In this document: one piece after another, positions 42,243-52,051 of the stretch
Layout: each line of letters begins with the position of its first letter
Numbering within the stretch: position 1 is the stretch's first letter
DNA from: Acidimicrobiia bacterium
GTDB taxonomy: Bacteria > Actinomycetota > Acidimicrobiia > Acidimicrobiales > Bin134
Reading direction: 5' to 3'
NCBI GenBank assembly: GCA_022822905.1
Contig: JAJDYE010000036.1
Location: forward strand, 19,090-83,089
DNA length: 64,000 bases
Position numbers and translations under genes: made by a program
Notes under the pieces: generated by a model
Seen by the model: the letters and a program-made list of their open reading frames with translations, nothing else
Told to the model about the DNA's origin: nothing
Databases searched by the model: none

Positions 42243-43652
42243 CTACTTGCGGGCCAAGGCCAGTTCGACGGTTCCGGTCACATGCGGTCCCCGGCTGTTC
42301 TGACCTCGAAACGACACTTCGACGATGTCTTCTCCATCGGACTCCCGCTTGGCGGTGACCGATCCCGACATGGTCATGCAGTCGTAGGGGTAGTTGGGAG
42401 CGCCCAGGCGGATCTTCAGGTTCTTGAACACGGCATCGGGGCCGGCCCAATCGCTGATATAGCGGGCCGAGAGGCCGCTGGAGGTCAGGATGTTCATGAA
42501 GATGTCCTCGGAGCCCTTCTTGAGGGCCATGTCCCGGTCGTGGTGGACGTCTTGGTAGTCGCGTGAGGCGATGGCAGTGGAAACGATCAGTGTGGGGGTG
42601 AGGGGAATCGGGCACAGCGGCAGTTCGTCGCCCACGCTCACCTCATCAAAGGTCAGCGTGGATGGGTTGCGTGGGGCGCGGGCGGGCCGGAATACCGGAA
42701 TGCTCACATCTTCGTGGGTCTGCATGTGCCAGGCCTGAAGCGGCATGCCCACCTTGAGCTGATCGGCGTCGCAGTCGGTGATGTTGGTGACGAGGCGGAC
42801 GCCCTCTTCCAGCTCCACCAGCCCGATGTTGAGGGGGTAGTCGAATGACGGGACCCGGGGATGGTGGGACACGACGTAGGAGTACAGCGTGCCCTTGCCG
42901 GACGCCACGACGTAGCCCATGTCGGTGGACCCGCAGGCGGGGCAGCGGGTGCCGGGCGGGTGCTGGAGGTACCCGCAGTTGAGGCACTTTTGGATGCGCA
43001 GCTCTCCGACCCGGCTGCCCTGCCAGAAGAAGTCGGTGTCCTGGTTGCGGCTGGGGCGGGGGCGCGGCGGGCGCTCGTTGGCGGTGTCATCTCCTGAACT
43101 GGCGGTGCGGCCGGTGCCCGGGCGGAACTTGAGGATGCGGAAGAACATGGATCCGACGTGTCCGCCGTTCTGGTCGAGGTACTCGGTCTCAGTGGTGACG
43201 AAGTGGCCGATGCCCAGCGCGGTCTGCTTCTCTTCCGACACGTCCACCAGCTTGACGGTGCCGGTGAGGTGGTCGCCGAGCTTGAGGTAGCGGTGGTAAA
43301 CGTGCTCGGAGTTGGTGGCCACCACGCCGACGTAGCCCGCTTCGTCCAACATTGCGTACACGCCGGAAGCGGGGTCTTTCGGGTCATTGATCCTCGGGAC
43401 CAGGCCGATCATCGTCCAGGCGTTGAGCATGGCGGGCGGGGCGGCCACTTCGCCGTGGGGGCCTTGGCTGGCCGCGCCGGGGTCGGTGTAGAGGGGGTTG
43501 GCGTCCTCCATGGCATCGCACCAGTGGCGGATCATGGGCTGGTTGACCGGGTCGCGGGCGACTGTAGGGGTGCCGGTGCTCCCGACCTCTCGGCGCAGCT
43601 TGGCGACGAACGCTTCCTTTTGCTCGTCGGTCATCTCATCGCTCATACGCAT
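42243..43652 (-). CDS. ChsH2-ChsH1-like fusion: hot-dog hydratase / DUF35 / MaoC
   Basis: A 469-residue three-domain protein. Residues about 1-175 form an N-terminal MaoC-like hot-dog domain. After a Pro/Arg linker, residues about 210-320 form a DUF35 domain with zinc ribbon KCLNCGYLQHPPGTRCPACG and OB-fold. Residues about 330-469 form a second MaoC domain with SRDYQDVHHD, the catalytic Asp/His segment. In mycobacteria the first two domains are ChsH2 (about 311 residues) and the third is ChsH1 (about 128 residues), which together hydrate the C22 steroid enoyl-CoA and hand it to Ltp2. Here they are one chain upstream of the ltp2-like gene. An ATG three codons downstream of the first is also possible. 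Confidence 0.85.
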   Translation of the reverse strand: MRMSDEMTDEQKEAFVAKLRREVGSTGTPTVARDPVNQPMIRHWCDAMEDANPLYTDPGAASQGPHGEVAAPPAMLNAWTMIGLVPRINDPKDPASGVYAMLDEAGYVGVVATNSEHVYHRYLKLGDHLTGTVKLVDVSEEKQTALGIGHFVTTETEYLDQNGGHVGSMFFRILKFRPGTGRTASSGDDTANERPPRPRPSRNQDTDFFWQGSRVGELRIQKCLNCGYLQHPPGTRCPACGSTDMGYVVASGKGTLYSYVVSHHPRVPSFDYPLNIGLVELEEGVRLVTNITDCDADQLKVGMPLQAWHMQTHEDVSIPVFRPARAPRNPSTLTFDEVSVGDELPLCPIPLTPTLIVSTAIASRDYQDVHHDRDMALKKGSEDIFMNILTSSGLSARYISDWAGPDAVFKNLKIRLGAPNYPYDCMTMSGSVTAKRESDGEDIVEVSFRGQNSRGPHVTGTVELALARK

Positions 43653-43673
43653 CCCCTTCGACCGCAGCGGACG

Positions 43674-44474
43674 TTATCGCGGCTGGCATTGAGGGCAGAA
43701 AGTCAGTGTGCGGGCATCGTAGGTTCGGTGTTGTAATGGGACGGAGCAGCGCAGGCAGGGCTGGCCCGAGCGGCCGTAGCAGACCAAGGCATTCTGGTGG
43801 CTGCCCTGTTCGCCGTCGGCGTTGCGGTAGTCCCGCAGCGTGGTGCCGCCGTCGGCCAGCCCGGCTTCCAGCACCTGCACCAGGGCGGCGTGGAGCCTCG
43901 ATGCTGCTGCTCGGCTGATCTGGCGCTTGGCCGGGTGGACGCCGGCAATCCACAGGGCCTCGGTGCCGTAGATGTTGCCGACGCCGGCCACCGGGCGTTG
44001 GCTCAGGAGCTGGGTGGGGATGCGGCGGCGGCTCTTGCGGAGGGCTTGGTAGAAGCCCTCCGCGGTGAAGTCGGGGCTGAGGGCGTCGGGGCCCTGGGCG
44101 GCCAGGGTGGGAATGGTGTCGTATTGGCCGGCGGAAACGCAGCGGATGCGGCCGAAACGCCGGACGTCTCGGTAGACGAGAACCTCATCGCCGTTGAGCT
44201 GCCACCAGGCCCGGATGTAGGGGTCGTCGGTGACTTCGGGGGCAAGCGCCAGCGAGCCGGTCATGCCCAAGTGGATGATGAGCTCCCACCCGTTGTTCAG
44301 GCTGGTGATCAGGTACTTGCCCTTGCGGCTGAGTGCTTGGATCGTGGCGCCGATGGCGTCTCTGGCGGGCGTGAATTTCGCTGACTCGTGGGAGTGGGCA
44401 TCTTGGATGCGGCGGCCTTGGAGTCGGGGGGCCAGTTGACGGCGGATGGTTTCGACTTCGGGCAGCTCGGGCAC
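43674..44474 (-). CDS. mutM: Formamidopyrimidine-DNA glycosylase
   Basis: A 266-residue base-excision repair enzyme for 8-oxoguanine and FapyG. The mature N-terminus PELPEVETIRRQL carries catalytic P1 and E2. RKGKYL carries the conserved Lys, HLGMTGSL and YRDVRRFGR follow, and GVGNIYGTEALW forms the helix-two-turn-helix. The C-terminal zinc finger has four Cys (CYGRSGQPCLRC ... FCPQCQPR). The start codon is 3 bp from the stop of the nucleotidyltransferase gene, so it is within a longer operon with AddA/AddB-like genes, fitting a DNA-repair role. Confidence 0.95.
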   Translation of the reverse strand: MPELPEVETIRRQLAPRLQGRRIQDAHSHESAKFTPARDAIGATIQALSRKGKYLITSLNNGWELIIHLGMTGSLALAPEVTDDPYIRAWWQLNGDEVLVYRDVRRFGRIRCVSAGQYDTIPTLAAQGPDALSPDFTAEGFYQALRKSRRRIPTQLLSQRPVAGVGNIYGTEALWIAGVHPAKRQISRAAASRLHAALVQVLEAGLADGGTTLRDYRNADGEQGSHQNALVCYGRSGQPCLRCSVPLQHRTYDARTLTFCPQCQPR

Positions 44475-44477
44475 AGG

Positions 44478-45281
44478 TCAGCGGGATTTGAGCGCGGCGC
44501 GGGCGATTTCCAGGTCGTTGGGGTTGGTGACGCCGATCCAGGTCTCTTCGGAGGCAACCACCCGGACGGTGAGATCCCCCTTCTCCATTTGGGCGGCGAC
44601 GGCGTCGGGGAGGAGGTATTCGGCCGAGGGGCTGTCGCGGTGCTCTTCGAGGAATCGGCTGAAGCCGGTTGCGAGGTCATCGAGGAACCCGGGGGAGAAG
44701 GCCCACAGGTTCATGGACACGATGGTGTCCTTTGGGAAGGCGTTGTCGGCTCGGGAGATTCCCTCACGCTCCACGATGGCGGTGAGGCGGTTGCCGTCAA
44801 CCTGGCACACGCCGCGGGTAACGGTGCCTTCGGCTGGCAAAGTGTGGTCGATTCGGTATCCGCACAGCCAGGCCTCGTCGTTGGCCATCCCATCGATGGC
44901 GTGGGCCAGAGCGGCGTAGGCGGCAGGGCCGTAGTAGTCGTCGGCGTTGCACACCACGAAAGGACCGGATACGGCATTGGCCGCCGACAGCACGGCGTGG
45001 GCGGTGCCCCACGGCTTGGGCCGCGCCGGGCCGTGCTCGTCTTGGCGCACGTAGGCCACATCGAGATCATCGGGTAGTCCGCCGCGAGCCTCGAAATGGC
45101 GCTTCACGTCGGCTTCGATATCACTTCGCACGATGAGCACCACGCGGCTGGCGCCCGCGGCACGGGCGTCGGCGATGGCGAAGTCCAAGAACGCCTCGCC
45201 GTTGGGTCCCACCTGGGCCAGCTGCTTGGTGCCGCCGAACCGCGACCCCAGCCCCGCAGCCATCACCACCAACGTGAACAT
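44478..45281 (-). CDS. Nucleotidyltransferase (NTP_transferase, sugar-1-P type)
   Basis: A 267-residue Rossmann-like nucleotidyltransferase. The nucleotide loop MAAGLGSRFGGTKQL is at the N-terminus, CNADDYYGPAAY holds the metal-binding Asp near residue 115, and the C-terminal part has VSMNLWAFSP and EYLLPDAVAAQM. The fold activates a sugar phosphate or similar with an NTP. The GG-TKQL loop differs from canonical RmlA/GalU, so the sugar is undefined. It is packed 14 bp after the AddA-like gene and 3 bp before mutM. Confidence 0.85.
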   Translation of the reverse strand: MFTLVVMAAGLGSRFGGTKQLAQVGPNGEAFLDFAIADARAAGASRVVLIVRSDIEADVKRHFEARGGLPDDLDVAYVRQDEHGPARPKPWGTAHAVLSAANAVSGPFVVCNADDYYGPAAYAALAHAIDGMANDEAWLCGYRIDHTLPAEGTVTRGVCQVDGNRLTAIVEREGISRADNAFPKDTIVSMNLWAFSPGFLDDLATGFSRFLEEHRDSPSAEYLLPDAVAAQMEKGDLTVRVVASEETWIGVTNPNDLEIARAALKSR

Positions 45282-45295
45282 CGCTCCTCTTCCTA

Positions 45296-48200
45296 TCAGG
45301 CCGCAGCCGTCGTCAACCTTCGACGAACTACCTGCTGGGCTGCGGCCAGGTCGTCGCCGGCGAACTCGACTTCTCTTGCTCGTTGTCCGTCGCGGGCAAA
45401 CACCAGCACGCAGCGATTCACCTCTTCACCGACCGCCTGCTCCACCGCGAGCGAATAGGCGGCGACCTGGAGCTTGTAGCGGTCAATCTTGTCCTGAAAG
45501 ACATCATCATCGTGAATGTCGTCAGACTTGTAGTCCACGACCACCAAGCCATTGTCGGCGCGGTAGAGCAGATCGATGTAGCCCTCGACGACAGTGCCGT
45601 CGATTGGGGCGGCCACGAACAGCTCCTTCCAGTGTTCTGAGTCAGCCGCTTCTCGCAGGGTGTCAGATTCCAAGGCCGACTTGGCCAGAGCGCGGATGGT
45701 GCTCTTGGCCTGCGGCACGCCCTCAGACTTGGCCTGGTTCTGGACGATCTCTTCAAGGCTCTCCGAGTCGGCATTCAGGTCCACGGTTTGCAGCACGCCA
45801 TGGACGGCCCTGCCGATCTGCGTCCCGCCCCGTCCCGTGCGCCGCGGGGTTTGCCGGTCATCGCCGTCGTCGTCGGGGATGTCCTTTGGGTCGGGGCTTG
45901 CCGAATGCAGGGTAGCGCCAGATGCGATTTGGCCGATGGCCGAGGCGCTGATCGCCAGCGGCCGCTGCGCTGCGGTCAGTGAGGATTCCCGTTCGGCTTC
46001 CCAGTCGGCGTACGACATCAACAGGGAGTCGGCCGCCTCTTCACCGGGCAGAGTACCGGGCTGCCACTCGATGCCGGGCAGTTCGCCAGCATGTTGAACC
46101 ACCAAATCGGCCATCGTCAGCTTGGCGGTGCTGTTCTCAGGGCGCTCTATTCGATGGGCCGACACCACGAGATGATCCCTGGCCCGGGTGAGGGCCACAT
46201 AAAGCAGGCGCACTCGCTCAGCTTCCTCCATCTGCTCTTCCCGTGTTCGATGTTCGGCGAAGGTCTTGGTCAACAGAGAATTGGTGAATCGAACTCCGAA
46301 GCCGCCCGAGCCGGGCCACACCAGGTTGGCGGTCATGGCCCGAGGCCGGGCGTAAGTGCCCGACAAGATCACGATGGGGAATTCCCGGCCCTTGGCGGCG
46401 TGGACGGTGGTGATTCGAACCGCATTGTCGTCGGTCTCCGACAAGATGACGTCGGACTCCCTCGTCCGCTCGCTCACCTTGCGGTCGACCCATGCGATGA
46501 ACTCCCGCAGCCCGCCACCGCCGGCCTCTTCGAACTGGCGGGCCTGGTCGATCACCACCTGGAGGCTGCGCCACACGTCGCGGGGGCGCTGGCTGCCGAA
46601 GCAGCCCGACTCCATCAGCCGCCGGTGCGCCACGGTGTGCTCGATGACCCCGCTGGGACTTAACCACCGAACTTTGCTGTGGAGGTCGACCAGCCAGCCC
46701 ATCGCCTCCGCCACCGGGTGATCAAAAGGCAGCGACGGGGGCAGCGATGCCAAGTAGTCCCAGCGGCCTCCGTACACCACCCTGAAGGTGAAAAGGTCGT
46801 CGTCGCCGCAGCCGAATGCCGGGGAGCGCAGCGCGTTGAGCAGGGCCACCTCGTCGGTGGGATCGGCCGCCGACCTGACCACGGCCATCACATCGCGAAT
46901 GGCTTGGCTGGCCCAGATCAGCGAGCCGGCCTCGATCCGGTAGGGGATGCCGTGGCGATTTAGCGCGGGCTCGAGTTGGGACAGCGAGGTGCGGGTGGGC
47001 AGCAAGATGCAGATGTCTTCTAGTCGGGCCACCCGCCAGAGATCATGGCCGTTCTCATCCCGTCCATCACCTACCGACCACTCTTGGGCGACGGCGGTCA
47101 TGATGGCCTGGGCGACATCTTCGGCCTCGGCTTCGCGAAGCCCGCCGGTACGAGTTCCACGGGGATGCTCGGCGTCCAATACGGCCACCGGAGCTCCCCT
47201 CGGTGGTTCGCCGCGGACGGGGTCGAGCGGCTGGTAGAGAGGCTGGACATGCTCCTCGCCGGTGTCGGGCGGTTCCATGAACCCGTCGAACAAGTCGTTG
47301 ATCCACTCGATGATGGGCTTGACCGTGCGGAAGTTCCGGGTGAGCGATTTGCGGGCAACGGTCGGTCCGCTTCCGGCTTCGGCGAACACTGCGATGTCAG
47401 CCCGTCGGAATCGGTAGATCGACTGCTTGGGGTCGCCCACGTAGAACAACCGTCCGGGCTGGTCTTGGAGTCCGGGCCATTCCTCGGCGTGCTCGGGCGG
47501 GGTGGCGATGAGTTTGGCCAAGTCGATCTGAATGGGGTCGGTGTCCTGGAACTCGTCGAGCAGCAGTCGCTGGTAGCGCTCGGCCAAGGCGGCTCGCACT
47601 CCTGGGCCGTGTTGAGGGTGTCGCAGCAGGTCTCGGGCCAACACCAACAGGTCGTGGAACTCCAGCACACCCCGCTGTCGGCGGTCTTCGGCGGCTTCCA
47701 GAATGAGTGCTCCCAATACCAAGGCCAGTCGCTCGATGACTGCATCGGTAATGTCCTGTTTGGCCTGGGTGATGGCATCGCCCAGATCGCGTAGCTGTTC
47801 GGCCACATCCGACAACGAGGGGCCATCGTCGTCTCCGTTAGGCCAGTTGCCCATTCGGCCTGCTTTGGCGAACTTCAAGCCCGGCTGCACCATCAGCGCG
47901 AGGATTTGCTCGTTGTCGCCTTCGGCCCTGCGGAGGAGCTGGGCTCGCTGACCGACAGCTTCGAGCCGGGGCAGCATCTTGTCGTCGGCATTTTGGCAAT
48001 AGTCGGCCAAGTCGGCCACGGCTTGGAACCGGTCGGCGAATCCACTGAGGTCGGTCAACTCGACCGGCCCGGTGGGAGGGGGGAGGGTTCCCATGCGCTC
48101 GCTGACCAAGTCCCAGTTGTTGTCCAGCGCTTGGGCCAGATCGCGCAGATGGTTTATGGAGATTCCCATGATTCGAGCCAGCACCAGCGGGTGCCGCTGC

Positions 48201-48640
48201 TCGGGGCTGTGCAGCAGTTGGGCGCGCGACTCCACCCAGCGATCCTCAAAGGAGTCGAAGGGGCTCACCTCCAGCCGGGGCGGCAAACCGGCTTCGATGG
48301 CGTGCTGGGAGAGGATGCGGAGCGCGAATCCGTGGAGGGTGGTGATGGCCGCGCCGTCGAGCTGGTCGAGCGCCTCGGGATGGTTGCCGGTGTGGGAGAG
48401 CCTCTGGCGCAGGCGGTTCTTCAGCTCGTCAGCGGCCTTCTCGGTGAAGGTGATGGCCGCGATGTTCTCCATGGCTACGCCATGGCCGAGCAGGGCCAGC
48501 ACCCGCTCAACCAACGCGGTGGTCTTGCCCGATCCGGCACCGGCCTCCACAAACAGGGTCGAGCCCAAATCGGCAGTGATGGTGTCCCGGTCGGCTTGAT
48601 CTTGCGCGGCTCGAGTGTGTTCAGGCGCGCCCATCGTCAA
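45296..48640 (-). CDS. AddA/RecB-like UvrD-family helicase-nuclease
   Basis: A 1114-residue double-strand-break end-processing protein. The Walker A EAGAGSGKTTALVERV is near residue 35, ITFTEKAADELKNR is motif Ia, LLDEFQDTDPIQ the Walker B, DPKQSIYRFRRADI motif III, and VTTVHAAKGREFP-type residues form motif V. The C-terminal PD-(D/E)XK nuclease has VVEGYIDLLYR and VVVDYKSDD. Its start overlaps the AddB-like stop by 4 bp. With its partner it should resect DNA ends for RecA-dependent repair, as AddAB and AdnAB do. Confidence 0.9.
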   Translation of the reverse strand: MTMGAPEHTRAAQDQADRDTITADLGSTLFVEAGAGSGKTTALVERVLALLGHGVAMENIAAITFTEKAADELKNRLRQRLSHTGNHPEALDQLDGAAITTLHGFALRILSQHAIEAGLPPRLEVSPFDSFEDRWVESRAQLLHSPEQRHPLVLARIMGISINHLRDLAQALDNNWDLVSERMGTLPPPTGPVELTDLSGFADRFQAVADLADYCQNADDKMLPRLEAVGQRAQLLRRAEGDNEQILALMVQPGLKFAKAGRMGNWPNGDDDGPSLSDVAEQLRDLGDAITQAKQDITDAVIERLALVLGALILEAAEDRRQRGVLEFHDLLVLARDLLRHPQHGPGVRAALAERYQRLLLDEFQDTDPIQIDLAKLIATPPEHAEEWPGLQDQPGRLFYVGDPKQSIYRFRRADIAVFAEAGSGPTVARKSLTRNFRTVKPIIEWINDLFDGFMEPPDTGEEHVQPLYQPLDPVRGEPPRGAPVAVLDAEHPRGTRTGGLREAEAEDVAQAIMTAVAQEWSVGDGRDENGHDLWRVARLEDICILLPTRTSLSQLEPALNRHGIPYRIEAGSLIWASQAIRDVMAVVRSAADPTDEVALLNALRSPAFGCGDDDLFTFRVVYGGRWDYLASLPPSLPFDHPVAEAMGWLVDLHSKVRWLSPSGVIEHTVAHRRLMESGCFGSQRPRDVWRSLQVVIDQARQFEEAGGGGLREFIAWVDRKVSERTRESDVILSETDDNAVRITTVHAAKGREFPIVILSGTYARPRAMTANLVWPGSGGFGVRFTNSLLTKTFAEHRTREEQMEEAERVRLLYVALTRARDHLVVSAHRIERPENSTAKLTMADLVVQHAGELPGIEWQPGTLPGEEAADSLLMSYADWEAERESSLTAAQRPLAISASAIGQIASGATLHSASPDPKDIPDDDGDDRQTPRRTGRGGTQIGRAVHGVLQTVDLNADSESLEEIVQNQAKSEGVPQAKSTIRALAKSALESDTLREAADSEHWKELFVAAPIDGTVVEGYIDLLYRADNGLVVVDYKSDDIHDDDVFQDKIDRYKLQVAAYSLAVEQAVGEEVNRCVLVFARDGQRAREVEFAGDDLAAAQQVVRRRLTTAAA

Positions 48641-51600
48641 CCCCCCTCCCCGCCGACGGGATCGTCTTCAGGGGGCTCGGCCAGGTTTCGGTAGCCGGCC
48701 AGCTCAGCCTGGTGCTGCATGCGCTCCCATTTCCGGCGCCGGTCCTCGGTGCCGAGACGGTCGGCGTTGCAGAAATCGCAGTACTGGCTGTACGGGCCCT
48801 CGGTTTGGCCGGGCTGGGGGCGGTCGCAGAACACACCGGTGCCGATGCCCTCGGTGATGACGCTCAGCGCGTCGCGGAAACGGTTGAGAACGCTCTCGTC
48901 CAGGGAATAGCCGCAGGTCTTGAACTCCTGTTCGCCGGTGACAAACCAGTACTGGGCCCGCACTGGGACATCGGAGTCGGCCAGGCCGTCTTGTGCCGCC
49001 AATGCGTACACCGGGAGTTGGAGCCGGGTGCCCCGCTGGACCGGATCCCAATTCTTGCTGCCTTCGTCCAGTCCTTTGTAGGGGTCGGCCTTGCCGGTTT
49101 TGTAGTCGGTAACCAGTAGGCCGCCTTCCCCCTGGTCGACCCGGTCGATCTGGCCCCGGAACCGCACCGACCTGCCTTCGGGCAGATCCACATCGATGGC
49201 CTCATGGTCGCTGGGCTTGGCTCCGCCCATCCCGAAGGCCAGCTCGCTGGCTGCGGGAGCGACGAGACGCTCTTGGCGGAGCTCGTTGTCCTCTCGCAAG
49301 AAACGGTCCAAGTCGGCCATGATTCGACCGCGGTCGTGGTGCCAGTACACCGGGGTGCCGGTCAATCCCTTGGACTCGGCCTCGGAGCACACCTGCTCTC
49401 CGATCTCCAGCAGGCGGTCGTGCTGCTCGGCGCTCCAGGGTTGGCCGGGAGGCGGCACCTGGCCGCTGTCCAATTGCTCCCTCATGAATTTGTCCAGAGC
49501 CTTGTGTACCAGCGAACCCTTCTCGAGGGGGGAAATGGCTACCAACTCCTCGGGCTGCTCTGCGGTCTGCACTCCAAGGACGTGCTTGAAGAGGTAGCGC
49601 ATTGGGCAGTCGGCCCACGCTTCTAGGCTGGTGGGCGACATCACGCTCTCGGTCAGCTCGGAAAGGTCGAGGGCACCCAAGTTGCCGTCGAAGCGGGTGA
49701 ACTGGTCGGAGGCTCGAGCCGCGGCCAACTCGGCCCCTCGGACCAGCGTTGGGTCGTCGGGAAGCCCTCGGTGATCGGAACCGTTAGCAGGGGCCAGTAC
49801 TCGCAACCGGAATTCCTGGTCGGTGGCCGGGAATTCGGCGGCGACCACCCGGCCGGAGAAGGAGGGGACGTGCTCGAACCAATGGCAAGACCCGTCGCCA
49901 GCCAGGCGTTCCAGATTGGCGCTGTCCACCCGGCGACCGGCCAGGGCAGTGGCGGTGTCGAGCAGCCAGCGCGACGGGTGTTGCTCGGAAGCCCGCCGAG
50001 AGTCGCCCCGGGCGTACACCAGGGTGGTGGACCGGGCAGAGGCCAGCGCGGCGAGGAAGCTGCGGTGCTGGTCGTGGTGCTGGTCGGCCAGCAGCGACAG
50101 GTCGTCTCCGGCCGTCTTGCGCTCTCGGTCAGGCAACAGAGGATCGTCGGCGGGACTGTGGGGGAAGGTTCCCTCGGCCATGCCAATGATGATCAGACGG
50201 TCGAGTTCCATGCCCAGCGGGTCGCCCACCTGGCCGACAAGCGCTCCCTTTCCCAGTGTTCCCTCCCTGGCAGCGGGGGTGCTCAATGCCGACACCAGCG
50301 TGGGCAAGAACGTGCTGGTACGAGGACGTCCTTCGATGTCGTCGAGCTCACCCAGGCGGGCGACGATTTCCCGGATGGACTTGGCTGCCCGTCTCTCGGA
50401 TTCGGGCCAGTCGTCGTCAGGCGCGTCGCCTCCCAAGTAGTCGTCGATGAGACCCTCGACCCACCTCTGCCAACCCTTCCAGGTGGCTGGTGCGGGGCTG
50501 GGGGAGAGGTCGCGTTCTAGCCGAGCCATGAACTGGGCCAGCGAGTCGGCGTGGGCTGCTTGGCGGTTCAGCCACTCCACTCGGCCGTCGGTGCTGTCGG
50601 GGTTTTGCTGTTCGTCTGCTGCTTTGTCCCGAAGCTCATCGGCATGGTGGCCAAGGCGCATCTGCCACTGATCGGCGCCCCGGGCCACGCCGGCGGGGCG
50701 CGACACCCGCTCCCAGGCCATCACCGGTGCGGGCTGGGCATCGGCCTTCGTCGGTGATGAGGGGTCAGAGCCGGGATCGACGGTGACGAAGGCGACCGAC
50801 AGCAGGGCGAACACCTCGTCGCGGCGAAAGTCGCGGTTCTTCAGGTTCAGCAGGGCCAAAAGCCCCCGACCCGTCAGGGAGTCGGCCAGGGTGCGCCCGC
50901 TGGGGCCGCTGACCCCGATACCGGCCGCTTTCAACTGCTCCTGCACTTGTCGGATGACGGGAGGCCCGCCGCCGCTCAGCACGGCGATGCGGGCCAGCGG
51001 AATGCCCTGTCGAGCCGCCTCCAGCACCTCTCGCACGGCTACCCGGACTTCCTCGGTGGCAGTGGCCACGGTGATGATCCGCTGGCCATGTGGGGGGGAT
51101 GTGGCGGCCATCGCGTCCAGTGTCCCGCCCATACGAAGCACGGAGGCCGCTACGGGTGCATCGGCCTGGTCGTCTCCGGTGAGCCCTGCGATCACCACAA
51201 TCGGAACCTTCTCGGCTACCGCCGACATCAAACGTCCCTGCGATTTAGTGACCCGCTGGGGCAGATACACGATCACGGGGCCGAATTCCCTCAGGACCTC
51301 GTCGCTCGTCTTGGACTCCAGTGCCCCGACGGCGAGGTCGACCAGGTCTTGCCCGTCGTACCACTTGTCGCGCAACTCGCTTCGGACGTATCGGCACAGC
51401 CGAACCACATCGGCGCTCCGGGGACTTTGCTCGACCAGCTTGTCGAGAGCTCCGTCGGACACATCGCGCAGATCCCGATACGACCGCACCAATGCCTGCT
51501 CGGTGGCCGGGTGGTGGGCTGAGGCCCGGAACAAGCCGGGATCGGCGTCCAGCGCTCTGCGCATGGCCACTCCGATTTCCAAGTCTGACAGCGGCATTCG

Positions 51601-51861
51601 CCCGCCCTCGTCTTGTGGGCCCGTCTTCGGTGCACCAAGCCGCTTGGCGAGATCGAAGAGCTTGAGGAAGTCCACCGCGGCAATTCCCCGGCCCTTAGCC
51701 CCCAACGTCCGTCGAGCCCCCAGCCCAGCGACATTGGTGGGCACCACCACCGTGACCGGTGCCAGTGGGTTGCCCTTCTTTAGCGCGGTGATCTGCTCGC
51801 CCAACCGCTCAGTGGCGGGCGGCCCATACGGGGTGCAGATCACCTCGATACCCACGGCCAA
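48637..51861 (-). CDS. AddB-like nuclease/helicase-dead subunit
   Basis: A 1074-residue partner of the AddA-like protein. The N-terminal helicase-like part lacks a clear Walker A (VVVPTNVAGLGARRTLG occupies that region). Later come LIIIGMAEGTFPHSPADDPLLPD and a C-terminal PD-(D/E)XK nuclease with RFRGQIDRVDQ and LLVTDYKTGKADPY. Cys residues in ADCPMRYLFKHV, GVFCDRP and QYCDFCNADR could bind the iron-sulfur cluster that pins AddB nuclease domains. A TTG at 51861 is the listed start; a GTG at 51855 is equally possible. It is the first gene of the minus-strand run that ends at ltp2. Confidence 0.87.
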   Translation of the reverse strand: MAVGIEVICTPYGPPATERLGEQITALKKGNPLAPVTVVVPTNVAGLGARRTLGAKGRGIAAVDFLKLFDLAKRLGAPKTGPQDEGGRMPLSDLEIGVAMRRALDADPGLFRASAHHPATEQALVRSYRDLRDVSDGALDKLVEQSPRSADVVRLCRYVRSELRDKWYDGQDLVDLAVGALESKTSDEVLREFGPVIVYLPQRVTKSQGRLMSAVAEKVPIVVIAGLTGDDQADAPVAASVLRMGGTLDAMAATSPPHGQRIITVATATEEVRVAVREVLEAARQGIPLARIAVLSGGGPPVIRQVQEQLKAAGIGVSGPSGRTLADSLTGRGLLALLNLKNRDFRRDEVFALLSVAFVTVDPGSDPSSPTKADAQPAPVMAWERVSRPAGVARGADQWQMRLGHHADELRDKAADEQQNPDSTDGRVEWLNRQAAHADSLAQFMARLERDLSPSPAPATWKGWQRWVEGLIDDYLGGDAPDDDWPESERRAAKSIREIVARLGELDDIEGRPRTSTFLPTLVSALSTPAAREGTLGKGALVGQVGDPLGMELDRLIIIGMAEGTFPHSPADDPLLPDRERKTAGDDLSLLADQHHDQHRSFLAALASARSTTLVYARGDSRRASEQHPSRWLLDTATALAGRRVDSANLERLAGDGSCHWFEHVPSFSGRVVAAEFPATDQEFRLRVLAPANGSDHRGLPDDPTLVRGAELAAARASDQFTRFDGNLGALDLSELTESVMSPTSLEAWADCPMRYLFKHVLGVQTAEQPEELVAISPLEKGSLVHKALDKFMREQLDSGQVPPPGQPWSAEQHDRLLEIGEQVCSEAESKGLTGTPVYWHHDRGRIMADLDRFLREDNELRQERLVAPAASELAFGMGGAKPSDHEAIDVDLPEGRSVRFRGQIDRVDQGEGGLLVTDYKTGKADPYKGLDEGSKNWDPVQRGTRLQLPVYALAAQDGLADSDVPVRAQYWFVTGEQEFKTCGYSLDESVLNRFRDALSVITEGIGTGVFCDRPQPGQTEGPYSQYCDFCNADRLGTEDRRRKWERMQHQAELAGYRNLAEPPEDDPVGGEGG

Positions 51862-52051
51862 GACTCTAGAGACCCCCAGTGACTGTTCCTCAGGTCTGGT
51901 GCTTCAACGGGCGTCGATTTCCTGTCGGGGGTCGACCTCGACCACCCGAAATGGCGGTTGTCGGGTCTCGTGGCTGCGGGTAGGGTGCAAACCCCACGTG
52001 TGGGCGGTGTGTCGGTCCTCCTTTGAGATTTCTTGATGGGAGAGGCTGGGT

